Below, in pieces: positions 7,503-15,455 of a DNA stretch of 28,560 nucleotides. Each line of letters begins with the position of its first letter. Position 1 is the stretch's first letter. The DNA is from JBBPZA01 sp963728925. Lineage in GTDB: Bacteria; Actinomycetota; Thermoleophilia; Solirubrobacterales; Solirubrobacteraceae. The stretch is taken from NCBI GenBank assembly GCA_963728925.1, contig CAVSMB010000030.1:1-28560 (forward strand), read 5' to 3'. The notes under the pieces were generated by a model, which searched no databases, had not been told where the DNA came from, and saw nothing but the letters and a program-made list of their open reading frames with translations. The translations under genes were made by a program, and so were the position numbers.

Positions 7503-10500
7503 ATGAGCACCCCGGCGTGCGCGCATCTTCATGTCCACTCCGAGTACTCGCTGCTTGACGGCGCGTGCAAGATCGACGCGCTCGCGGAGCGCGCCGCCGC
7601 CTTCGGCCAGCCCGCCCTCGGCCTGACCGACCACGGTGTCATGAACGGCGCCGTCGAGCTGCAGGCGGCCTGCCGAAAGCACGGCGTCAAGCCGATCTTC
7701 GGCTGCGAGGCCTACCTCGTCGACGACCGCCGCGCGCGGCCCGGCGGCCCCTTGGAGCGCAACCACATCACGCTGCTCGCCGAGAACGCGACGGGCTACC
7801 GCAACCTCGTCAAGCTCTCGAGCGCCGGCTTCCTCGAGGGCCTGTACCGCGGCAAGCCGACCGTCGACGTCGAGCTGCTCGCCGCTCACGGCGATGGGGT
7901 CATCGGGCTCACCGGGTGCCTGCAGGGCCGGCTCGCACGACGCATCGTCGAGGGCCGCCCCCAGGACGCCCGCGCCCACGCCGACGACCTCGTCCAGGCC
8001 TTCGGCGCAGACAACGTCTACTTCGAGGTCCAGCGCAACGGCATCGACGAGCAGGAGCGTGCGAACGAGGGGGTCGTGGCGATCGCGAGCGAGCTCGGGC
8101 GCCCGCTCGTCGCCACCGCCGACGTCCACTACCTGCGTCGCGAGGACTTCGACAACCACCGCGCGCTGCTGTGCGTCCAGACCAAGAGCACGCTGCAGGC
8201 GCCCAAGCTCACCTTCGACACCAACGAGTTCTACCTGCGCTCCAGCGAGGAGATGGCCGACGCCTTCGCGCGCTGGCCCGAGGCGCTCGCCTCCACCACC
8301 GAGATCGCCGAGCGCTGCTCGGTGGAGCTGCAACTCGGCGGCCAGCTCATCCCCCGCTTTCCCACGCCCGACGGCCGTCCCGAGGCCGACTACCTGCGCG
8401 AGCTCGTCCATCGCGGCCTCGACGAGCGCTACGGCGCCCCGGCTCCGGCCACAGCCCGAGAGCGCGCCGACCTCGAGCTTGGGGTCATCGAGAAGATGGG
8501 CTTCTCGGGCTACTTCCTCATCGTCTGGGACTTCGTCAAGTACGCGAAGGACCGCGGGATCGCCGTCGGCCCCGGCCGCGGGTCGGCCGCGGGCTCGATC
8601 GTCTCCTACTGCCTGCGCATCACCGACGTCGACCCGCTGCGCTACGACCTGCTCTTCGAGCGCTTCCTCAACCCCGAGCGGGTCTCGATGCCCGACATCG
8701 ACATCGACTTCTCGGTGCGCGGCCGCGAGCAGGTCATCCGCTACGTGACCGAGAAGTACGGTCAGGACCGCGTCGCCCAGATCGTCACCTTCGGCCGCAT
8801 GTTCCCGCGCGCGGCCACCCGCGACGCCGCGCGCGTGCTCGGCCTCGAGTACGCCGCCGGCGACCGGCTCGCCAAGCTCATCCCCGAGCCGGTCATGGGC
8901 CGCTCCATGACCTTCGAGCAGTACCTGGCCGAGGAGCCCGAGTTCCGGCGCGCCTACGAGTCAGAGCCGGCCTCGCGGCGCATAGTCGACGTCGCCAAGG
9001 GCCTGGAGGGCATCGTTCGCAACTCCTCGATCCACGCGGCGGCGGTGGTGATCGCCGACCGCCCGCTCACCGACATCGTGCCCCTCCAGCTCGCCGAGGT
9101 CACCGGGGCCGCGGCCGCCGCCGCCGGCGCGGCGGAGAACGGCGGCGGCAAGACCTACCGGACGGTGACGCAGTACTCGATGAAGCCGATCGAGGACATC
9201 GGGCTGCTCAAGATGGACTTCCTCGGCCTGCGCAACCTCGATGTGATCGAGGACGCGCTGGACATCATCGAGCGCTCGACCGGCGTTCGCCCCGACATGG
9301 CCACGCTGCCGCTCGACGACCCCGGCACCTACGAGATGCTGGCCCGCGGCGACTCCGTCGGCGTGTTCCAGTTCGAGTCCGAGGGCATGCGCGACGCGCT
9401 CAAGAAGGTCCGCCCGACGGAGTTCGACGACCTCGTCGCCCTCAACGCGCTCTACCGCCCGGGCGCCATGGACCAGATCCCCGCCTACGCGCGGGGCAAG
9501 GCGAACGCCGACAGCGTCAGCTACCCCGACGAGCGTCTGCGCACGATCCTGTCCCCGACCAAGGGCGTGATCCTCTACCAGGAGCAGGCCATGCAGATCT
9601 CCAAGGAGATCGCGGGCTTCTCGGGAGCGCGCGCCGACGACCTGCGCAAGGCGATCGGCAAGAAGAATCGGGCGAAGATGGCCGAGCTCAAGCCCGAGTT
9701 CGTCGACGGCTGCCGCGCGAGCGGCACGAGCCCGCAGGTCGTCGAGATGCTCTGGAACACCAACGAGCGCTCGGCCGACTACTCCTTCAATAAGAGCCAC
9801 GCCGCGTGCTACGCGCTCATCTCCTACCGGACCGCGTGGCTGAAGGCCAACTACCCGGCCGAGTACATGGCGGCGCTGATCTCCTCCGTGATGGACACCA
9901 AGGACAAGGTGCCGTTCTTCGTCAACCAGGCCGAGGCGATGGGGATCGAGATCCTGCCCCCCGACGTCAACCTCTCCGACCACGAGTTCGTGGTGGTCGA
10001 GGGCAACATCCGCTTCGGGCTGGACGCCGTGAAGGGCGTCGGCTACGCCGCGGTGGAGGCCATCAAGCAGGCGCGCGAGGAGATCGGGCCGTTCTCCTCG
10101 CTGTGGGACTTCTGCGAGCGCGTCGACTGCCGGGCGGTGAACAAGAAGGCGATCGAGGCGCTCGTCAAGTGCGGCGCCTTCGGCTCGACGGGGCACTCGC
10201 GCAAGGGCATGCTGCTCGTGCTCGAGCAGGCCCAGGGCGCGGGGCAGCGGGCGCAGCAGGACGCCCTGCTCGGGCAGGGCTCGATCTTCGATCTCGGCGG
10301 CGGCGGCGCGGGTGGCGCCCGGCCGGGCGGCCCGGCCCCGGCCGCCTTCGTGCCCAGCCACCCGGCGATCCCCCACGAGGAGTTCGACCAGACCGAGCTG
10401 CTCGCCGTCGAGAAGGAGGCGATCGGGATCTTCATCTCGGCCCACCCGCTCAAGCAGGTGCGCGAGGCCCTCCGTGCCCGCTGCGACGTCGCGCTGGCCG

Positions 10501-11057
10501 AGCTGGAGGGCAAGCGCGACGGCGAATGGGTAACGGTGGGCGGGATCATCGCCGAGGCCAAGCGGATCCGCACCAAGAAGGGCGACCCAATGATGTTCGC
10601 GACGCTCGACGATCTCGAGGCCTCGGTCGAGCTGCTGCTGTTCGGCAACGCGCTCGAGGCGGCCGGCGACGCCGCCACGCTCGACAGCGTCGTCGTCGTC
10701 CGGGGCCGTGTCGACCACAAGGACGCCACCAAGACGTGCATCGTCGTCCAGGAGGTCACCCGCTTCGACCCGACCCCCGAGGAGATCGAGGCGGCTCGGG
10801 CCCAGGCGGCGCACGCCGCGGTCCCCCGCGCGCTCAGGCTGCGACTCGACGCGACGCGCCTGCCGGCCACGGTGATCGCCGAGCTCAAGGACCTCCTGGA
10901 GAACTTCCCCGGGGAGTCGGAGGTCGTGCTGGAGATGCGCACCGCGGCCGGCGCGCGACGCCTTCGCCTTGGCCAGGGCTTCCGGGTGGATCCGAGCGCG
11001 AGCCTGCGCGCCGAGCTCGCCCAGCTGCTCGGCCCGGCCGAGCTCAGCGCTGCCTGA
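7503..11057 (+). CDS. dnaE: DNA polymerase III alpha subunit
   Basis: This is the replicative polymerase catalytic subunit, 1184 residues, normal for DnaE1. The N-terminal PHP domain keeps its metal-ligand motifs (HLHVHSEYS, LTDHGVM, GCEAYLV, NHITLL, TADVHYL), so a PHP-based proofreading exonuclease may be active. The palm carries PDIDIDF at 397-403 and MDFLGLR with Asp572, which together give the catalytic aspartates. The fingers contain GPGRGSAAGS (about 358-367). The C-terminal part has the helix-hairpin-helix region (NKKAIEALVKCGAF) and an OB-fold (WVTVGGIIAEAKRIRTKKGD). A low-complexity Ala-rich insert at about 534-548 is unusual but in frame. The start follows TATGCT by 9 nt, consistent with a leaderless message. 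Fur lies just upstream. Confidence 0.98.
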   Translation: MSTPACAHLHVHSEYSLLDGACKIDALAERAAAFGQPALGLTDHGVMNGAVELQAACRKHGVKPIFGCEAYLVDDRRARPGGPLERNHITLLAENATGYRNLVKLSSAGFLEGLYRGKPTVDVELLAAHGDGVIGLTGCLQGRLARRIVEGRPQDARAHADDLVQAFGADNVYFEVQRNGIDEQERANEGVVAIASELGRPLVATADVHYLRREDFDNHRALLCVQTKSTLQAPKLTFDTNEFYLRSSEEMADAFARWPEALASTTEIAERCSVELQLGGQLIPRFPTPDGRPEADYLRELVHRGLDERYGAPAPATARERADLELGVIEKMGFSGYFLIVWDFVKYAKDRGIAVGPGRGSAAGSIVSYCLRITDVDPLRYDLLFERFLNPERVSMPDIDIDFSVRGREQVIRYVTEKYGQDRVAQIVTFGRMFPRAATRDAARVLGLEYAAGDRLAKLIPEPVMGRSMTFEQYLAEEPEFRRAYESEPASRRIVDVAKGLEGIVRNSSIHAAAVVIADRPLTDIVPLQLAEVTGAAAAAAGAAENGGGKTYRTVTQYSMKPIEDIGLLKMDFLGLRNLDVIEDALDIIERSTGVRPDMATLPLDDPGTYEMLARGDSVGVFQFESEGMRDALKKVRPTEFDDLVALNALYRPGAMDQIPAYARGKANADSVSYPDERLRTILSPTKGVILYQEQAMQISKEIAGFSGARADDLRKAIGKKNRAKMAELKPEFVDGCRASGTSPQVVEMLWNTNERSADYSFNKSHAACYALISYRTAWLKANYPAEYMAALISSVMDTKDKVPFFVNQAEAMGIEILPPDVNLSDHEFVVVEGNIRFGLDAVKGVGYAAVEAIKQAREEIGPFSSLWDFCERVDCRAVNKKAIEALVKCGAFGSTGHSRKGMLLVLEQAQGAGQRAQQDALLGQGSIFDLGGGGAGGARPGGPAPAAFVPSHPAIPHEEFDQTELLAVEKEAIGIFISAHPLKQVREALRARCDVALAELEGKRDGEWVTVGGIIAEAKRIRTKKGDPMMFATLDDLEASVELLLFGNALEAAGDAATLDSVVVVRGRVDHKDATKTCIVVQEVTRFDPTPEEIEAARAQAAHAAVPRALRLRLDATRLPATVIAELKDLLENFPGESEVVLEMRTAAGARRLRLGQGFRVDPSASLRAELAQLLGPAELSAA

Positions 11058-11086
11058 CGGGCTGCCACGGCGCCGGGCGCGCGCTC

Positions 11087-11092
11087 TAGACT
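11087..11092 (+). promoter_or_regulatory. -10-like hexamer of the methyltransferase gene
   Basis: TAGACT lies 22 nt before ATG 11115. Here a GGAG at 11101-11104 follows, so this gene appears to have a short leader with a Shine-Dalgarno, unlike its neighbours. Confidence 0.35.
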
Positions 11093-11114
11093 CCGATACC
11101 GGAGATCCTTGGCG

Positions 11115-11981
11115 ATGTCGTCGGCGAACGCAGAAGCGATCGAGGCGTGGGACGGGCCGCTGTTCGAGCGGTTCGTGCAGTTCCGACACCTGCTGGTCGG
11201 TGGTCTGGCCGTCCACGGCGACGAGGCCCTGCGCCTGTATCCGCCCGCCTCCGGGTCCCGGGTCCTCGACGTGGGGTGCGGGTTCGGTGACACGACGCAG
11301 CGGCTCGCAGCGCTCGTAGGGACCGGGGGAAGCGCGCTCGGCGTCGACGCCTCGCCGCGATTCATCGAGGCCGCGAGGGAAGATGCCGAGCAAGCAGGGG
11401 CGGCCAACGCACGCTTCGCGGTGGTCGACGTCGAGACCACCGACTTCGACGAGCGCTTCGAGGTCGCCTTCTCGCGCTTCGGCACGATGTTCTTCGCCAA
11501 CCCCGTCGCCGCCATGCGTCGCGTGCGCGCGGCGCTGGTCCCGGGCGGCCGCCTCGTCATGGTCGTGTGGCGCGCGAAGGTCGAGAACGAATGGGTCTAC
11601 CGGGCCCAGACCATCACCGAGCGCTTCGTCACCAAGCCCGAGGACTACGACGAGCCAACGTGCGGCCCGGGGCCCTTCTCGATGGGCAACGCGGACACCA
11701 CCAGCGGCATCCTGCTCAGCGCGGGCTTCGAGGCGATCACGCTGCGACGCTGCGATCTGCCCATCCTGATGGGACGCGACGTCGAGGAGGCGACCGCGCT
11801 GGCGATGAGCCTTGGCCCCGCCGGAGAGATCCTGCGCCTGGCCGGCGACCGTGCGGCGCACCTGCACGAACCGGTCGCCGAGGCGCTTCACGAGGGGCTG
11901 GCCGAGTGGGCCGGGCCCGAGGGCGTCATCGCCCCCGCCTCGACGTGGATCGTGTCGGCCGTCGCCCCCGGCAAGAGCTGA
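11115..11981 (+). CDS. Class I SAM-dependent methyltransferase
   Basis: The 288-residue cytoplasmic protein has motif I VLDVGCGFGDTTQ at about residues 53-65 (SAM-binding loop), GVDASP (acidic residue binding the ribose), a motif IV-like stretch FEVAFSRFGTMFF, and ALVPGGRLVMVVW before the last strands. This is the pattern of UbiE/COQ5-like small-molecule methyltransferases. The substrate cannot be inferred; no biosynthetic partners are adjacent. ATG 11115 follows a GGAG by 10 nt; an in-frame TTG at 11109 is an alternative. The stop is 3 bp from the convergent nfo stop. Confidence 0.85.
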   Translation: MSSANAEAIEAWDGPLFERFVQFRHLLVGGLAVHGDEALRLYPPASGSRVLDVGCGFGDTTQRLAALVGTGGSALGVDASPRFIEAAREDAEQAGAANARFAVVDVETTDFDERFEVAFSRFGTMFFANPVAAMRRVRAALVPGGRLVMVVWRAKVENEWVYRAQTITERFVTKPEDYDEPTCGPGPFSMGNADTTSGILLSAGFEAITLRRCDLPILMGRDVEEATALAMSLGPAGEILRLAGDRAAHLHEPVAEALHEGLAEWAGPEGVIAPASTWIVSAVAPGKS

Positions 11982-11984
11982 CCG

Positions 11985-12845
11985 TCAGGCCCTCGCCTTC
12001 ACCCCGCGCCGGCGGAGGCGCTTGAGCGTTGAGACGTCGGGCTTGACGACGGCCTTGCCGTCGACCCCCGGGCCCTCGAAGATCGCCGGGAGATCGCCGA
12101 AGCGCGGCTCGGACAGGAACGAGGCGAGGCCCTTGGAGCCGATCTCGCCCTTTCCCAGGGGAGCGTGGCGGTCGACGTTGGAGCCGAGGGCCGTCTTGGA
12201 GTCGTTGACGTGCAGCGAGCCGAGGCGCTCGAGGCCGATGACCCGCGCGCACTCGTCGACCACCTCGCCCAGCGCCTCGGGCGTGCGCACGTCGTAGCCC
12301 GACGCGTAGAGGTGGCAGGAGTCCAGGCAGACTTCGAGCCGCGGATCGCTCCCCGTCTCCTCGATCAGCGCGCCGAGCTCCTCGAACGAGCGCCCGAGCG
12401 TCGCGCCCGAGCCGGCGGTGTTCTCGAGCTGCAGGGGGCACGCCTCGGAGTCGGCGAGCGCCTCGGCGATGACCGCGGCGGCGCGCCCGATCGCGCCCTC
12501 GACGTCGCCTTTGAGCGCCGAGCCGGGGTGCAGCACGACGCCCTGCGCCCCCAGTGCCGCGCCGTTGCGCAGGCCGATCTTCAGGGACTCGAGCGACTTG
12601 GCGCGGATCTCGGCGTCCTCGCTCGCGCAGTTGATGAGGTAGACGGCGTGGATCAGGGTCGCCTGCACAGGCGAGGCCTCGAAGGCCTCGCGGTAGGCGC
12701 CGACCTCCTCCTCGGTGTACTCGCGCGCCCGCCACGCGCGCGGGTTCTGGCTGAAGAACTGGATCGCCTCGCAGCCTCGCTCCTCCCCGTTGCGCACGGC
12801 GTTGGCGGGACCGCCCGCGGGAGAGACGTGCGCGCCGACGAGCAT
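11985..12845 (-). CDS. nfo: Endonuclease IV (AP endonuclease)
   Basis: Nfo cleaves DNA 5' to abasic sites in base excision repair, using three zinc ions in a TIM barrel. The 286-residue product matches the family length. Motifs are GAHVSPAGG at the start, AIQFFSQNPRAW, LIHAVYLINCAS, GVVLHPGS, LQLENTAGSG (metal-binding Glu), EVCLDSCHLYASGYD, LGSLHVNDSK and the final IGSKGL. The ATG at complement 12845 was chosen because the family begins at GAHVS. An ATG six codons upstream (12863) would place the start inside the probable promoter. Its start codon is 27 bp from the divergent gltX start. Confidence 0.96.
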   Translation of the reverse strand: MLVGAHVSPAGGPANAVRNGEERGCEAIQFFSQNPRAWRAREYTEEEVGAYREAFEASPVQATLIHAVYLINCASEDAEIRAKSLESLKIGLRNGAALGAQGVVLHPGSALKGDVEGAIGRAAAVIAEALADSEACPLQLENTAGSGATLGRSFEELGALIEETGSDPRLEVCLDSCHLYASGYDVRTPEALGEVVDECARVIGLERLGSLHVNDSKTALGSNVDRHAPLGKGEIGSKGLASFLSEPRFGDLPAIFEGPGVDGKAVVKPDVSTLKRLRRRGVKARA

Positions 12846-12853
12846 GGGGCGGG

Positions 12854-12863
12854 TGTCTAGCAT
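12854..12863. promoter_or_regulatory. Overlapping divergent -10 elements of nfo and gltX
   Basis: The sequence TGTCTAGCAT holds a rightward TAGCAT (12858-12863), 9 nt before gltX ATG 12873. It also holds a leftward TAGACA (complement 12859-12854), 8 nt before the nfo ATG at 12845. The two hexamers share the bases around the palindromic CTAG, so a single symmetric site could start transcription in both directions. Confidence 0.5.
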
Positions 12864-12872
12864 CCCCCGCGC

Positions 12873-14219
12873 ATGAAGGTCCGCTTCGCCCCCTCGCCGA
12901 CCGGCGCGCTGCACGTCGGCGGCGCCCGCACCGCGCTGTTCAACTGGCTGCTGGCGCGCGGGTCGGGCGGCGAGCTCGTGCTGCGCATCGAGGACACCGA
13001 CCGCGAGCGCTCGACCCCGGAGAACGTCGAGCAGATCTTCGACGCGCTGCGCTGGCTCGAGCTCGACTGGGACGGCGAGCCCGTCTTCCAGCACGAGCGC
13101 GGCCCGCGCCATCGGGAGGTGCTCGAGCGCCTGCTCGCCGACGGCCACGCCTACCGCTCCACGGCCACGGCCGACGACGTCCGCGCCTGGAAGGCCGAGC
13201 ACGGCGCGCAGCGCGGCTTTCGCGGTGAGGAGGAGGCGCAGGGCGCCATGCGGCTGCGCCTCGGCGACGACCGCACCACGGTCGTGCAGGACGTCATCCG
13301 CGGCCCCGTCGTCTTCGAGCAGCGCCACATGGACGATCCCGTCATCGCGCGCGCCGACGGGTCGGCGCTCTACAACTTCGCCGTCGCGGTCGACGACCTC
13401 GACGAAGGGATCACGCACGTCGTCCGGGGCGAGGACCACCTCTCCAACACGCCCAAGCAGGTGGTCGTCCGCGAGGCGCTCGGCCACACGGGTGGCGTCG
13501 AGTGGGCCCACCTTCCCCTGCTGCACGGTCCCGACGGCAAGAAGCTCTCCAAGCGCCACGGCGCGGCCTCGGTGCAGGAGCTGCGCGACCAGGGCTTCCT
13601 GCCCGAGGCGGTGCGCAACTACCTCGGGCTGCTCGGCTGGGGCTACGACGCCGAGACCACGTTCTTCACCAGCGAGGAGATGCGGGAGCGCTTCTCCCTG
13701 GAGCGCGTCTCGCGCAACCCCGCGGTCTTCGACGTGCAGAAGCTGCGCTGGATGAACGGGCACTACCTGCGCGAGCTGCCCGTCGAGGAGCTCACGCGGC
13801 GGCTCGAGGCGTTCACCGGTCGCAGCGGGCTGGGGCCGGCGGTGAAGATCGCGCGCGAGAAGATCCAGACGCTCGCCGACTTCTGGCCGCTCGTCGGCTT
13901 CCTCTTCGACGGGCCGGTCGACGACCCCGAGGCCTGCGAGCGGGTGATCGCCGCCGACGGCGGGCGCGAGCGCCTCGCCGCCGCGCGGGAGGCGCTCGCC
14001 GGGGCCGAGCCATGGGAGGTGGCGTCGCTGGAGGCCGCGCTGCGCGGCGTGGTCGAGCGGCTCGGCGTGAAGCCCAGGCTCGTGTTCCAGCCGGTGCGTG
14101 TGGCGATCGCCGGCACGACGGTGTCCCCGGGCATCTTCGAGTCGCTCGCCGTGCTCGGTCGCGACGAATCGCTGCGACGCATCGACGAGGCGCTCGTGGA
14201 CGCTCGACGTTCGGTCTAA
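12873..14219 (+). CDS. gltX: Glutamyl-tRNA synthetase
   Basis: This class I aminoacyl-tRNA synthetase charges tRNA-Glu, and possibly tRNA-Gln if an amidotransferase pathway is used. In the 448-residue product the HIGH motif is HVGG at 14-17 within FAPSPTGALHVGGARTALFN, and the KMSKS motif is KLSKR at 224-228. IEDTDRERS and YNFAVAVDDLDEGITHVVRGEDHLSNTPKQ are classic. The C-terminal anticodon-binding region is present. The region after DGHAYR, which in many GltX proteins carries a zinc-binding Cys cluster, is short and has no cysteine. The start is set by the divergent promoter 9 nt upstream. Confidence 0.97.
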   Translation: MKVRFAPSPTGALHVGGARTALFNWLLARGSGGELVLRIEDTDRERSTPENVEQIFDALRWLELDWDGEPVFQHERGPRHREVLERLLADGHAYRSTATADDVRAWKAEHGAQRGFRGEEEAQGAMRLRLGDDRTTVVQDVIRGPVVFEQRHMDDPVIARADGSALYNFAVAVDDLDEGITHVVRGEDHLSNTPKQVVVREALGHTGGVEWAHLPLLHGPDGKKLSKRHGAASVQELRDQGFLPEAVRNYLGLLGWGYDAETTFFTSEEMRERFSLERVSRNPAVFDVQKLRWMNGHYLRELPVEELTRRLEAFTGRSGLGPAVKIAREKIQTLADFWPLVGFLFDGPVDDPEACERVIAADGGRERLAAAREALAGAEPWEVASLEAALRGVVERLGVKPRLVFQPVRVAIAGTTVSPGIFESLAVLGRDESLRRIDEALVDARRSV

Positions 14220-14312
14220 ACCATCCGTCCAGGCCTGCCGATAGGGGAGAATGAGGCCGAGGTGCGAACCCGGCGCCCGAACTCCCCGACCCAAGGAACC
14301 GTCCACCGACCG

Positions 14313-15413
14313 ATGTCCTCCAACGTCGTCCCCATGCGCTCTTCCCGCGCGCCGGCCGCGCAGCCGTCCTCGGCTCTGGGGTCCACCGCGCGCCACAACG
14401 AGGGCCACGGCCGGCGGCTCACGGCCGCCTTCGAGGCGCTGGAGGCCTTCCCGGCCCTCGCCGAGTCGCGCAACCGCGTGCTGCGCCTGCTCTCCGAGGA
14501 GCGGCTGTCGGGCTCGGACGTTGTCGCCGCCGTTGAGTCCGACGTCGCCCTGGCGATCGCCGTCCTTCGTCTCGCCAACCGCGTGGACAGCCGCTCGCGC
14601 GGCAAGGTCGAGGACGTCGTCAAGGCCGTGGAGGTGCTTTCTCCTGAAGCCGTCCAGACGATCGTCGGGCGGGCGCGGACCTTCGACTTCTTCGAGCGCT
14701 CATCGGTCTGGGAGGGAGCGCCCGAGCGCTTCCGCCTGCACGCCGTCGCGACCCAGCGCGCCGCCGAGCGGCTGTGCCTGGAGTCCGGCTATGACCATCG
14801 CGACCGCCTGATGGTCTCATCGCTGCTGCACGACGTGGGCAAGCTCGTGCTCCTCCACGCCTACCCGGGCTATCCGTCCCAGATCCACAACGGCGCGCGC
14901 ACCCCCGAGGAGCGCATCCATCGCGAGCGACGCGAGCTCGGCGTCGACCACGCCCTCGTCGGCGGCGTGCTCGCGCGCCGCTGGGGCCTGCCCAAGGGCC
15001 TGGCCTCGGCCATCGAGCGCCACCACGCCGACGACGCCGAGGGCGAGGCCGCCTTCTTACGCCTGGCCGACATGCTCGCCCACTACGGGCAGGGAGCGGC
15101 GGTCAACGCGAACGAGCTGCTCAAGGCGGCGCGCCGCGTCGGGCTCGGGCCGGCCGAGCTGCGGCGGGTGATGTACGAGCTGCCCTTCCCGCCCGCCGGT
15201 CGCCAGCGCCAGATCGACCCGTGCCCGCTCTCCACCCGCGAGGTCGACGTCCTCAAGCGGCTCTCCGAGGGCAAGGTCTACAAGCAGATCGCGCGCGAGC
15301 TCGAGCTCTCGACGAGCACGGTGCGCACGCACCTGCACAACATCTACGGCAAGCTGGGCGCGGTCGACCGCGCGCAGGCCGTGCTCGTCGCCACCGAGCG
15401 CGGCTGGCTGTAG
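14313..15413 (+). CDS. HDOD/HD-domain protein fused to LuxR-type DNA-binding domain
   Basis: The 366-residue protein (from ATG 14313) has three parts. About residues 35-130 resemble the helical half of HDOD domains (AFPALAESRNRVLRLL, DVALAIAVLRLANRV). About 140-260 hold an HD metal-dependent phosphohydrolase-like core with LLHDVGKLVLL and IERHH. About 300-366 are a LuxR/GerE helix-turn-helix (LSTREVDVLKRLSEGKVYKQIARELELSTSTVRTHLHNIY in outline). An intact HD doublet together with a DNA-binding tail suggests a signalling hydrolase or sensor that controls transcription; the ligand is unknown. An in-frame GTG at 14262 would add 17 poorly conserved-looking residues. No partner gene is adjacent. 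Confidence 0.8.
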   Translation: MSSNVVPMRSSRAPAAQPSSALGSTARHNEGHGRRLTAAFEALEAFPALAESRNRVLRLLSEERLSGSDVVAAVESDVALAIAVLRLANRVDSRSRGKVEDVVKAVEVLSPEAVQTIVGRARTFDFFERSSVWEGAPERFRLHAVATQRAAERLCLESGYDHRDRLMVSSLLHDVGKLVLLHAYPGYPSQIHNGARTPEERIHRERRELGVDHALVGGVLARRWGLPKGLASAIERHHADDAEGEAAFLRLADMLAHYGQGAAVNANELLKAARRVGLGPAELRRVMYELPFPPAGRQRQIDPCPLSTREVDVLKRLSEGKVYKQIARELELSTSTVRTHLHNIYGKLGAVDRAQAVLVATERGWL

Positions 15414-15442
15414 TAGCGGGGGTCCCGCGTCGCGCCGGCCGG

Positions 15443-15448
15443 TAGCCT
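15443..15448 (+). promoter_or_regulatory. -10-like hexamer of the amine oxidase gene
   Basis: TAGCCT ends 7 nt before the TTG start at 15456, with no Shine-Dalgarno. This spacing supports TTG as a leaderless start. Confidence 0.45.
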
Positions 15449-15455
15449 GGCGCGC

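Noticed and set aside
8961..11891. 976-codon open frame on the minus strand opposite dnaE
   Set aside because: It mirrors the codon pattern of dnaE in GC-rich DNA, has Arg/Val/Asp/Leu-biased low-complexity sequence and no recognisable domain.
12846..14408. Upstream extension of nfo opposite gltX
   Set aside because: The endonuclease IV family begins at GAHVS and the promoter lies at 12854-12863, so the extension is antisense to gltX.
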